Assembly: GCA_023438965.1 (NCBI GenBank)
Contig: JAEXPB010000317.1
Coordinates: 1-5,723 of the forward strand
Length of the DNA: 5,723 nucleotides
Direction: 5' to 3'
Source of the DNA: Bacillota bacterium
Lineage (GTDB): Bacteria; Bacillota; Clostridia; Saccharofermentanales; UBA5734
The position numbers were made by a program, and so were the translations under genes. Below are positions 1-5,366 of this stretch, in pieces; positions within the stretch are counted from its first letter, which is position 1; the number at the start of each line of letters is the position of its first letter. The notes under the pieces were generated by a model. It was not told the DNA's origin, made no database searches, and saw only the letters and a program-made list of their open reading frames with translations.

Positions 1-910
1 GACCAAAAAGTGCACAGGCGTCCGATCGATCATCCGCTGTCCCGAACTGCTGCTGATGATCCTGCCGGGCTTGTTCCTGCTGCTGCTTTTTCGCTACGCC
101 CCCTTCTACAACATTACGATCGCCTTCAAGAAGTATAATATCTTTGCCGGGATCCAGGGCAGCCCCTGGGTCGGCTTCCTGCATTTCCAGACGCTTTTCC
201 AGTCCAGCGAATTTTTCCGGGTTCTCGGCAACACCTTCATCATCAGCGCGATGAAAATCCTGGTCGGCTTCCCCTTTCCGATCCTGCTGGCTCTGCTGCT
301 GTATGAAATCCAGTGCACCTGGTTCAAGCGCTTCGCGCAGAATCTGTTCTACTTGCCGCACTTTCTGTCCTGGGTCGTCATTTCCGGCCTGTGTTTCGAT
401 GTCTTGAACCGCGTCGGCGTCCTGAACAGCGTGATTGCCGCGTTGGGCGGCGAACCGGTTTCTTTCCTGATGAACGCCGCTTCCTTCCGCTGGGTTCTGG
501 TCTTCTCCGATATCTGGAAGGGCGCCGGCTGGGGCTCGATCGTCTATCTGGCCGCACTGACCGCCATCGACGCCGAGTTGTTTGACGCCGCCAAAATCGA
601 CGGTGCCGGCCGTCTGCAGCAGATCCGCCATATCACGCTGCCCGGCATCGCGCCGATCATCGTCGTCATGTTCATCCTGCGGCTGTCTTCCGTGCTGGAC
701 GCCGGCTTCGACCAGATCCTGATGCTGTACAATTCACAGGTCATGTCGGTCGCCGATGTCATCGACACCTATGTCTACCGGATGGGCATCAACAATGCCC
801 GCTATGACTTCACCACGGCGGTCGGCCTGTTCAAGTCGCTGGTGGCGATGATATTCGTCCTGGGCTGCAACGCCCTGGTCAAGTGGAGACGAGGGGAGGG
901 GATCTGGTGA
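1..910 (+). CDS. Sugar ABC transporter permease, LplB family (5' partial)
   Basis: This is an inner-membrane permease of a carbohydrate importer that forms a heterodimer with the next gene product. The frame is open to the left edge (first full codon at 2), and homologues carry about 15-30 residues before the first helix. The true start is therefore probably outside the window; the ATG at 56 lies inside the first hydrophobic segment and has no convincing SD site. About six membrane segments are visible. Family-typical stretches include NTFIISAMKILVGFP, FYLPHFLSWVV and SDIWKGAGWGSIVYLAAL. The cytoplasmic EAA loop that docks on the ATPase is encoded at 575-643, reading E-L-F-D-A-A-K-I-D-G-A-G and ending I-T-L-P. 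The C-terminus (WRRGEGIW) also resembles this family. The family assignment (LplB/COG4209-like) is confident. The substrate is unknown; characterised relatives import oligosaccharides such as rhamnogalacturonan fragments. Confidence 0.93.
   Translation, partial: TKKCTGVRSIIRCPELLLMILPGLFLLLLFRYAPFYNITIAFKKYNIFAGIQGSPWVGFLHFQTLFQSSEFFRVLGNTFIISAMKILVGFPFPILLALLLYEIQCTWFKRFAQNLFYLPHFLSWVVISGLCFDVLNRVGVLNSVIAALGGEPVSFLMNAASFRWVLVFSDIWKGAGWGSIVYLAALTAIDAELFDAAKIDGAGRLQQIRHITLPGIAPIIVVMFILRLSSVLDAGFDQILMLYNSQVMSVADVIDTYVYRMGINNARYDFTTAVGLFKSLVAMIFVLGCNALVKWRRGEGIW
892..901 (+). promoter_or_regulatory. Ribosome binding site deciding the start of the second permease
   Basis: The purine run AGGGGAGGGG lies 8 bases before the ATG at 910. 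This favours ATG 910 over the in-frame GTG codons at 883 and 907. The site is inside the last codons of the upstream permease gene, consistent with translational coupling of the two permeases. Confidence 0.8.
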
Positions 911-1791
911 TGAAAACCCTGCTATCCCCGGCTGAACGTTTCGCGCATATCCTGATTTACGGCATCCTGATCCTGGCCTGCTTCATTTGTGTCTTCCCGT
1001 TCCTGAATGTCTTCGCCAAGTCCATCAGCGACGAGACCAGCGTGCTGGCCGGCGACATCAAGCTGCTCCCCCGGAACGTGCAGTGGAATGCCTACCGTTA
1101 TGTGCTGAACCAGAATAAATTCTACCTGTCGTTGAAAAATACGGCGGTCGTGGTCGTCATCGGTACCGCCATCTCGCTCCTGGTCAACAGCCTGACTGCC
1201 TACGCGGTCAGCAAGAAACGATTCCGCGAGCAGAATGTGATCGTCTTCATCTATGTCTTCACCATGATCTTCGGCGCCGGGCTGATCCCCGGCTACCTCC
1301 TGGTGCGCAGCATCGGGCTGTACGACACCTTCTGGGCCCTGATCCTGCCGGTGATCGTCAATCCGTTCTACCTGATCATCCTCAAGAGCTTCATGGCCGG
1401 CATCCCGGACAGCCTCGAAGAAGCGGCGCGCATCGACGGCGCCGGCCATTTCAAGACCTACCTGGCCATCGTGCTGCCGATCTCCAAGCCGGCCATGGCT
1501 TCTCTCTGCCTGTTCTTCGCGGTCGATCTCTGGAATGACTTCTTCCGTCCGCTGGTCTACCTGGTCACGCCGGAAAAGTACACCATGCAGCTCTATCTGC
1601 GCAATATGCTGATCAACGTCAACGACATGCTCTACCAGAATGCGATCGACCCCCTGGTTTATGGCAACCTGGCGCCCCAGTCGATCCAGAACGCGACGAT
1701 TTTTGTCTCCATCATCCCGATCCTGATCCTCTACCCTTTCCTGCAGCGCTATTTCGTGACCGGCATCACCCTCGGTGCGGTCAAGGGATAA
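910..1791 (+). CDS. Carbohydrate ABC transporter permease, YtcP/LplC type
   Basis: This is the second membrane subunit of the importer, 293 residues from ATG 910, which is normal for the family. The start overlaps the preceding stop by one base (TGATG), so the two permeases are almost certainly co-translated and made in equal amounts. About six membrane segments are visible. The first is at roughly residues 11-33, followed by a long extracytoplasmic loop typical of YtcP-like proteins (GDIKLLPRNVQWNAYRYVL). The EAA loop for ATPase contact is encoded at 1420-1479 (residues 171-190: E-A-A-R-I-D-G-A-G, ending V-L-P). The C-terminus, LQRYFVTGITLGAVKG, is close to the highly conserved end of this family. 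The matching EAA loops (IDGAG) in both permeases reflect ancient duplication of the fold. Substrate specificity cannot be inferred from the permeases alone. Confidence 0.95.
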   Translation: MKTLLSPAERFAHILIYGILILACFICVFPFLNVFAKSISDETSVLAGDIKLLPRNVQWNAYRYVLNQNKFYLSLKNTAVVVVIGTAISLLVNSLTAYAVSKKRFREQNVIVFIYVFTMIFGAGLIPGYLLVRSIGLYDTFWALILPVIVNPFYLIILKSFMAGIPDSLEEAARIDGAGHFKTYLAIVLPISKPAMASLCLFFAVDLWNDFFRPLVYLVTPEKYTMQLYLRNMLINVNDMLYQNAIDPLVYGNLAPQSIQNATIFVSIIPILILYPFLQRYFVTGITLGAVKG

Positions 1792-1813
1792 GGATCTGCT
1801 TTTCCGTCAGCCA

Positions 1814-1833
1814 TTCAGGGGCACCGCCCTGAA
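1814..1833 (+). promoter_or_regulatory. Intercistronic hairpin between permease and binding-protein genes
   Basis: A perfect 7-bp inverted repeat (TTCAGGG at 1814-1820, CCCTGAA at 1827-1833) encloses a 6-base loop in the 66-base gap before the lipoprotein gene. It is followed by an A-rich stretch, not a T run, so it does not look like an intrinsic terminator for this strand. A plausible role (inference) is as an mRNA processing or stability element, since binding proteins are usually needed in excess over permeases. No promoter consensus was recognised in the gap. Confidence 0.45.
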
Positions 1834-1844
1834 AATAAAAAGAT

Positions 1845-1853
1845 AGGTGGGAG
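1845..1853 (+). promoter_or_regulatory. Ribosome binding site of the solute-binding protein gene
   Basis: AGGTGGGAG precedes the ATG at 1858, with the AGGTGG core 7 bases upstream. It supports that ATG, which also yields a well-formed lipoprotein signal peptide. Confidence 0.75.
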
Positions 1854-1857
1854 AAAA

Positions 1858-3411
1858 ATGACAAGACGCATCCTGACCCTGCTCCTGGCCCTGGCTCTCG
1901 TGATCGGACTGGCCGCCTGCACGCCGGCCGCCGGCACCACGGCCACAACCGCCGGCACGACCAGCAAGACCGCCGGTACCACAGCGGCCGCCGCCACAAC
2001 CGCGAAAAAGCTGGAATTGACCCATCCATCCTTGAACATCATCACCGTGCCGGCTGGCGCGGCTTTCCCGGATGGTGTGTCGATCATGAAGAGCGAGTTC
2101 TTTGACCTGGTGGTCAAAAAGAGCGGCTATCAATTGAACTGGCAGCTGTTCAAGACCGGTGAGGACACCAACGCCCAGATCAACCTGCTGATGGCCTCCG
2201 GCAATCCGCCGGACCTGATCCAGGGCGCCTCCAACTCGACCATTGCCGGCTATGCCCGCGACGGCGGCCTGGCTGCGCTGGACGACGCGCTAGAGCAGTA
2301 CGGTACCTATCTCAAGAAATTCTACCCGAAGGAAGTCCTCGACTACTGCCGCGTCAACGGCAAGCTCTACACCCTGCCCCGTTATCTGACCAACAACGGC
2401 TTTGCCATCGGCACCCTGGCGGTCCGCAAGGACTGGCTGACCGAACTCGGCCTGACCGTGCCGACGACCACCGACGAACTGTATGATGTGCTCAAGAAAG
2501 TCAAAGCCGCCAAACCGAATGTCATCCCCCTGGTTGTCGACGGCGGTTTCTCCCGGATGTTCAATATCCTGGGCGCGTTCGGCATCCCCTGCGACCGTTC
2601 CGTCAATTACATCATTGAAAATGGCAAGGCCTCCTTCCCCTACCTGGATGACCGCTGCGTCAATTTCATCAAGTACATGAACAAGCTGTATACGGAGAAC
2701 CTGATCGACAAGGAATTCCTGATCGACAAGGAAGCCATCCAGAAGATGCTTTCCGGCAACGGCTTCGCCATGGACATCAACTATGTGGAAATCGTCCGCC
2801 AGATGAGCGCTTTCCAGACCAAGAACCCGACCGGCGTCCTGGAATACATCGCGCCGCCCAAGGGTCCGACCGGCACCAGCGGCCATATGGGCCAGGGCTT
2901 CATCAACCCGATGTGGATTGTGCCGAAGACCAGCGCCGGCAAGGTCGCCGACTGCATCAATTTCCTGAACACCTGCAACGCGGACAAGGAACTGCTGGAC
3001 ACCTTCGCCTTCGGCATCGATGGCCGCGACAGCAAGAAGAACGCCGACGGCACCGTGACCAAGCTGGACAATTTCTCCAAAATCTCCGCCACCAAGGGCT
3101 ACTACAGCCGCCTGGACATCACCGACAATTTCGACAAGGGCAACAACGTCCTCGAAGGCTTCACCGCCCCGTTGAATTTCCTGGAGAAGTACAAGTCCGT
3201 CAACGAAATCCGTTATGCGCCGCTGGAAGTCCCGGCCAGTGCCAACCTGCTGACCGAGATCCGCCAGGTTGTGACCGACGGTATCCTGAACATGATTATC
3301 AAGGGCTATTCCGACGAGGCCTTCAAGGCCATGAAGCAGGCCTACGTCGACAAGGGCGGCGATAAGGTCCTGCAGGAGTACCAGGCTTGGTATGCCACCA
3401 AAGCGAAGTAA
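1858..3411 (+). CDS. Extracellular solute-binding lipoprotein (LipO/YtcQ-like)
   Basis: This is the substrate receptor of the importer, 517 residues, within the usual 500-560 range for this large-receptor group. The N-terminus is a type II signal peptide: basic TRR, a hydrophobic core (residues 5-17) and lipobox L-A-A-C with the lipidated Cys at 21. Mature protein should be anchored to the outer face of the cytoplasmic membrane. Residues 22-49 form a Thr/Ala/Gly linker built partly from 7-residue AGTT-type repeats. The binding fold follows, with stretches typical of the family: ASGNPPDLIQG, VNGKLYTLPRY, RKDWLTELGLTVPTTTDEL and a later GFINPMWIVPKTSAG. The order permease-permease-receptor is characteristic of the group. 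No ATPase gene lies nearby, so a shared MsmX-type ATPase is likely (inference). The ligand is probably an oligosaccharide or a glycoside, but the sequence does not identify it. Confidence 0.93.
   Translation: MTRRILTLLLALALVIGLAACTPAAGTTATTAGTTSKTAGTTAAAATTAKKLELTHPSLNIITVPAGAAFPDGVSIMKSEFFDLVVKKSGYQLNWQLFKTGEDTNAQINLLMASGNPPDLIQGASNSTIAGYARDGGLAALDDALEQYGTYLKKFYPKEVLDYCRVNGKLYTLPRYLTNNGFAIGTLAVRKDWLTELGLTVPTTTDELYDVLKKVKAAKPNVIPLVVDGGFSRMFNILGAFGIPCDRSVNYIIENGKASFPYLDDRCVNFIKYMNKLYTENLIDKEFLIDKEAIQKMLSGNGFAMDINYVEIVRQMSAFQTKNPTGVLEYIAPPKGPTGTSGHMGQGFINPMWIVPKTSAGKVADCINFLNTCNADKELLDTFAFGIDGRDSKKNADGTVTKLDNFSKISATKGYYSRLDITDNFDKGNNVLEGFTAPLNFLEKYKSVNEIRYAPLEVPASANLLTEIRQVVTDGILNMIIKGYSDEAFKAMKQAYVDKGGDKVLQEYQAWYATKAK
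1930..1992 (+). repeat. Three imperfect 21-bp tandem units in the lipoprotein linker
   Basis: Units at 1930-1950, 1951-1971 and 1972-1992 encode AGTTATT, AGTTSKT and AGTTAAA, giving a period of seven residues directly after the lipidated N-terminus. This is a low-complexity flexible tether between membrane and binding domain. Repeat number may vary between strains. Confidence 0.6.
2701..2733 (+). repeat. 15-bp perfect direct repeat inside the binding-protein gene
   Basis: CTGATCGACAAGGAA occurs at 2701-2715 and again at 2719-2733, an 18-bp period. It encodes L-I-D-K-E-F followed by L-I-D-K-E-A (residues 282-293). The first copy matches the common family motif around LID.EF, so the second may be a short in-frame duplication, or chance. 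Confidence 0.6.
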
Positions 3412-3443
3412 ATCATTTGGTCCGATTTGGCAATAGTCCCGCC

Positions 3444-3475
3444 GGGAGGGCAATGATTGAACCCATTGTCCTCCT
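3444..3475 (+). promoter_or_regulatory. 12-bp RNA hairpin downstream of the binding-protein gene
   Basis: GGGAGGGCAATG (3444-3455) pairs with CATTGTCCTCCT (3464-3475) around an 8-base loop, using ten Watson-Crick pairs and two G-U pairs. Only three Ts run from 3475 to 3477 before GGG, so it is a poor intrinsic terminator. It may protect the 3' end of the transporter mRNA, reduce read-through into the SDR/AKR genes, or take part in switching with the overlapping pairing of TTGAAC (3457-3462) and GTTCAA (3485-3490). The pairing is visible; the roles are inference. Confidence 0.5.
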
Positions 3476-3512
3476 TTGGGCGTTGTTCAACCCAGTATCT
3501 CGAGCAAGTGTG

Positions 3513-3548
3513 CAGGTGGCCCGTTGCATCAGTCTGTTCTCCCACCTG
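3513..3548 (+). repeat. 7-bp inverted repeat CAGGTGG/CCACCTG with 22-base spacer
   Basis: CAGGTGG at 3513-3519 is the exact reverse complement of CCACCTG at 3542-3548. It could be a long-loop hairpin in the SDR leader or a spaced operator for a dimeric or tetrameric regulator. A seven-base match in a sequence this size may also be chance. Confidence 0.35.
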
Positions 3549-3590
3549 ACTGGTAAGCCAAGCGAGTTCATTTGCCTGAATAAAACAACC

Positions 3591-3596
3591 AGGAGG
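3591..3596 (+). promoter_or_regulatory. Ribosome binding site fixing the SDR start
   Basis: A perfect AGGAGG lies 9 bases before the ATG at 3606. It decides the start against the longer in-frame extension (73 extra codons back to 3387), which lacks both a usable SD site and SDR-like sequence. The same six bases are complementary to CCTCCT at 3470-3475. Confidence 0.85.
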
Positions 3597-3605
3597 TATC
3601 ATCCC

Positions 3606-4334
3606 ATGCTGCAGAATCTGAAAAACCAAGTCGTCCTGATCACCGGTGGTTCCGAGGGCTATGGCAAGGCGATGGCCCGGGCCTTTATGGATGCGGGGGC
3701 CCGCGTCATCATTGCCGCCCGGAGCCGGAACAAGCTGGCGGCAGCCCAGGCCGAACTCGGCGGCGCTGTCGACATTTTCGCGATGGATGTGACCGACCCG
3801 CAAGCCTGGGAGCAGATCAAGGCCTATATCCTGGATCGCTACCAGCGTCTGGATGTCTTGGTCAACAATGCCGGCGGCGGCATCCGCATCGTCGAGACGG
3901 TGCGGCAAACCATCCCGGACATCGACGCGGCGATCCGGCTGAACCTGAACAGCGCCATTTACGGCTGCCGTGCCCTGGCGCCGATCATGCAGCAGCAGCA
4001 GCGCGGCACGATCATCAATGTCGCGTCGGTCTGCGCGCGCGAGTGCTGGCCGACCTGGTCGATCTATGCGTCGGCCAAGGCTGGACTTCTGAATTTCTCG
4101 AAAGGCCTCTACCTGGAGCTCTGCCACGATCTGGTCCGCGTGACTTGCCTGATCCCGGCCTCGGCCAACACGGCCTTCGGCCAGAGCGCCGGCATCGCGA
4201 GCCAGGAGATCCCCCAGAAGCTACAGCCGGCCGATGTGGCGGAGACCGCGCTGTTCATCGCCGCCCTGCCGCCGCACGTCGTCATCGAGGATCTGACCGT
4301 CTGGGGCATCGACCAGGTGGTTGTCCCGCTGTAA
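3606..4334 (+). CDS. Classical SDR-family oxidoreductase
   Basis: This is a cytoplasmic NAD(P)(H)-dependent dehydrogenase/reductase of 242 residues, at the short end of classical SDRs. The Rossmann cofactor motif is T13-G14-x3-G18-x-G20. The second strand ends A37-A38-R39 with no acidic residue, which favours NADP(H) (inference). D61 sits at the adenine site, N87-N88-A89-G90 is the structural NNAG, and the catalytic tetrad is N113, S141, Y154 and K158 (YASAK), with the usual 13-residue Ser-Tyr spacing. All catalytic residues are present, so it should be active. The usual Pro-Gly after the sixth strand is P184-A185 here. The gene precedes the aldo/keto reductase by 45 bases with no terminator, so the two are probably co-transcribed. 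A sugar, polyol or related alcohol/ketone substrate is suggested by context only; FabG-like acyl reduction is less likely given the neighbours. Confidence 0.93.
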   Translation: MLQNLKNQVVLITGGSEGYGKAMARAFMDAGARVIIAARSRNKLAAAQAELGGAVDIFAMDVTDPQAWEQIKAYILDRYQRLDVLVNNAGGGIRIVETVRQTIPDIDAAIRLNLNSAIYGCRALAPIMQQQQRGTIINVASVCARECWPTWSIYASAKAGLLNFSKGLYLELCHDLVRVTCLIPASANTAFGQSAGIASQEIPQKLQPADVAETALFIAALPPHVVIEDLTVWGIDQVVVPL

Positions 4335-4367
4335 CAAGCTGATCATCGCCGCATTGTCAAGACTATT

Positions 4368-4374
4368 GGAGGTG
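4368..4374 (+). promoter_or_regulatory. Ribosome binding site of the aldo/keto reductase gene
   Basis: GGAGGTG lies 5 bases before the ATG at 4380. It is a strong SD that allows independent translation initiation within the SDR-AKR transcript. Confidence 0.8.
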
Positions 4375-4379
4375 AAGTC

Positions 4380-5354
4380 ATGAAAAATATTCAACTAGGC
4401 CATTCCGGCCTGGAAGTCAGCGAGCTGTGTCTCGGCTGCATGTATTTCGGCTGGCGCGAACCGCGCAGCCAGTCATTCGAGCGGCTGGACCAGTATGTTG
4501 CGGCCGGCGGCAATTTCCTCGATACGGCCAATATCTATGCCGGGCATTTCCTGAAAACCAAAGACTACTATGGCCAGGACATCGATTCCTACGAAGACGG
4601 GGCCAGCGAGCGCCTGCTCGGCGAGTGGCTGCAGCGGCATCAGAACCGCCACGGGCTGATTCTGGCCAGCAAGGTCGGCTTTCCTTATCCACGGGTCCCC
4701 TACGGCACCAGCGCCGCCCAGATCAAGGCCGAATGCGACAAGAGCCTCCGGCGCCTGGGCACCGACTACCTGGATCTTTACTATTTGCATACGGACGATC
4801 TGAACACCCCGATGGAAGAATCCCTCGGCGCCCTGAACGACCTGGTCCAGGCCGGCAAGGTCCGTCAGATCGGCGCGAGCAATTTCCCGGCCTGGCGGCT
4901 GGAAAGGGCGCTGCAGATCAGCCGCCGGCATGGTTGGGCGGAATACTGCTGCGTCCAGCAGCGCTACACCTACCTGCGGCCCAAGTCGGGCTGGGATTTC
5001 GGCGGACAAAAGTCCGTCAACGACGACCTGCTGGATTTCTGCCGGGATACCGGCCTGACGCTGCTGGCTTACTCGCCGCTGTTGCGCGGATCCTATGTCA
5101 ATGCCGCCAAGCCCCTCATGGACCAGTATGTCGGGCCCGACTCCGCTGCCCGCCTGCAGGCGCTGGATGAAATAGCCCGGGAGACCGGCGCGACGAAGAA
5201 CCAGCTGGTTTACTACTACCTGATGCACGCCGATCCGCCGGCCATCCCGCTGGTCGCGAGCAGCACGGCCGACCAGTTCAACGAAGCCCTGGGCACGCTG
5301 GATCTGCAGCTGGCCGCCGAACAAATGAAACGGCTGAGCCAGGCGCGCTTTTGA
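4380..5354 (+). CDS. Aldo/keto reductase family protein
   Basis: This is a cytoplasmic NADP(H)-linked (beta/alpha)8-barrel oxidoreductase of 324 residues, a normal family length. The N-terminus (LGHSGLEVSELCLGCMYFG) is family-typical. The catalytic tetrad is complete: D48 (FLDTANIY), Y53, K98 (LASKVG) and H137 (YYLHTDD). Further barrel signatures are GKVRQIGASNF (from residue 159), the Gln-containing strand VQQRYTYL and LLAYSPLLRG. The C-terminal cofactor segment is LVASSTADQFNEAL. Between Y53 and the usual G-x-S-E motif (S76-E77) lies a loop about 18 residues longer than in simple relatives. This loop borders the active site and is rich in Tyr and Asp. Pairing with the SDR and a sugar importer suggests a keto- or aldo-sugar, polyol or glycoside-derived substrate (inference). 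The exact reaction is unknown. Confidence 0.94.
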   Translation: MKNIQLGHSGLEVSELCLGCMYFGWREPRSQSFERLDQYVAAGGNFLDTANIYAGHFLKTKDYYGQDIDSYEDGASERLLGEWLQRHQNRHGLILASKVGFPYPRVPYGTSAAQIKAECDKSLRRLGTDYLDLYYLHTDDLNTPMEESLGALNDLVQAGKVRQIGASNFPAWRLERALQISRRHGWAEYCCVQQRYTYLRPKSGWDFGGQKSVNDDLLDFCRDTGLTLLAYSPLLRGSYVNAAKPLMDQYVGPDSAARLQALDEIARETGATKNQLVYYYLMHADPPAIPLVASSTADQFNEALGTLDLQLAAEQMKRLSQARF

Positions 5355-5366
5355 ACCTTACGCCGG

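Larger units (their letters stand above)
3412..3605 (+). other. 194-base non-coding interval rich in inverted repeats
   Basis: The interval lies between the binding-protein stop and the SDR start. It contains a strong hairpin at 3444-3475, an overlapping alternative pairing between 3457 and 3490, a 7-bp inverted repeat at 3513-3519/3542-3548, and the SDR ribosome binding site. I recognise no known riboswitch, T-box or tRNA. No clear -35/-10 pair is visible, so whether transcription starts here or reads through from the transporter genes is open. The SDR frame stays open across the interval, but no credible upstream start exists. Confidence 0.6.

Noticed and set aside
56..58. ATG at 56 as the true start of the first permease
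   Set aside because: It lies within the first membrane segment and the frame is open back to the left edge, so the gene is cut by the window and does not start here.
883..909. GTG codons at 883 and 907 as starts for the second permease
   Set aside because: The purine run at 892-901 is correctly spaced only for ATG 910. The nine extra residues from 883 include the translated SD itself.
2290..3453. 387-codon open frame on the minus strand antisense to the binding-protein gene
   Set aside because: Its coding partner on the plus strand is a clear family member. The antisense translation has no recognisable domain and is explained by strong third-position G/C bias in the real gene.
3444..3480. 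Intrinsic terminator after the binding-protein gene
   Set aside because: The stem is good but only three Ts follow before GGG. I call it a hairpin of unknown role, not a terminator.
3387..3605. N-terminal extension of the SDR from in-frame ATG codons at 3387 or 3453
   Set aside because: The ATG at 3453 has a purine run only 2-3 bases away, too close, and the extension does not look like SDR sequence. ATG 3606 has a perfect SD and puts the Gly-rich motif at the expected position.
3342..4127. 261-codon open frame on the minus strand across the 3412-3605 interval and the SDR gene
   Set aside because: It overlaps the other antisense frame and the SDR, has no family resemblance, and most of its length is the complement of conserved SDR codons. 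The AGGAGG-like sequence with a following ATG on this strand near 3465-3475 falls inside the hairpin and is probably coincidental.
4427..5170. 247-codon plus-strand frame and similar Arg/Pro-rich frames inside the AKR gene
   Set aside because: This is an out-of-frame shadow of the AKR gene with composition typical of frame-shifted GC-rich coding DNA and no family match.
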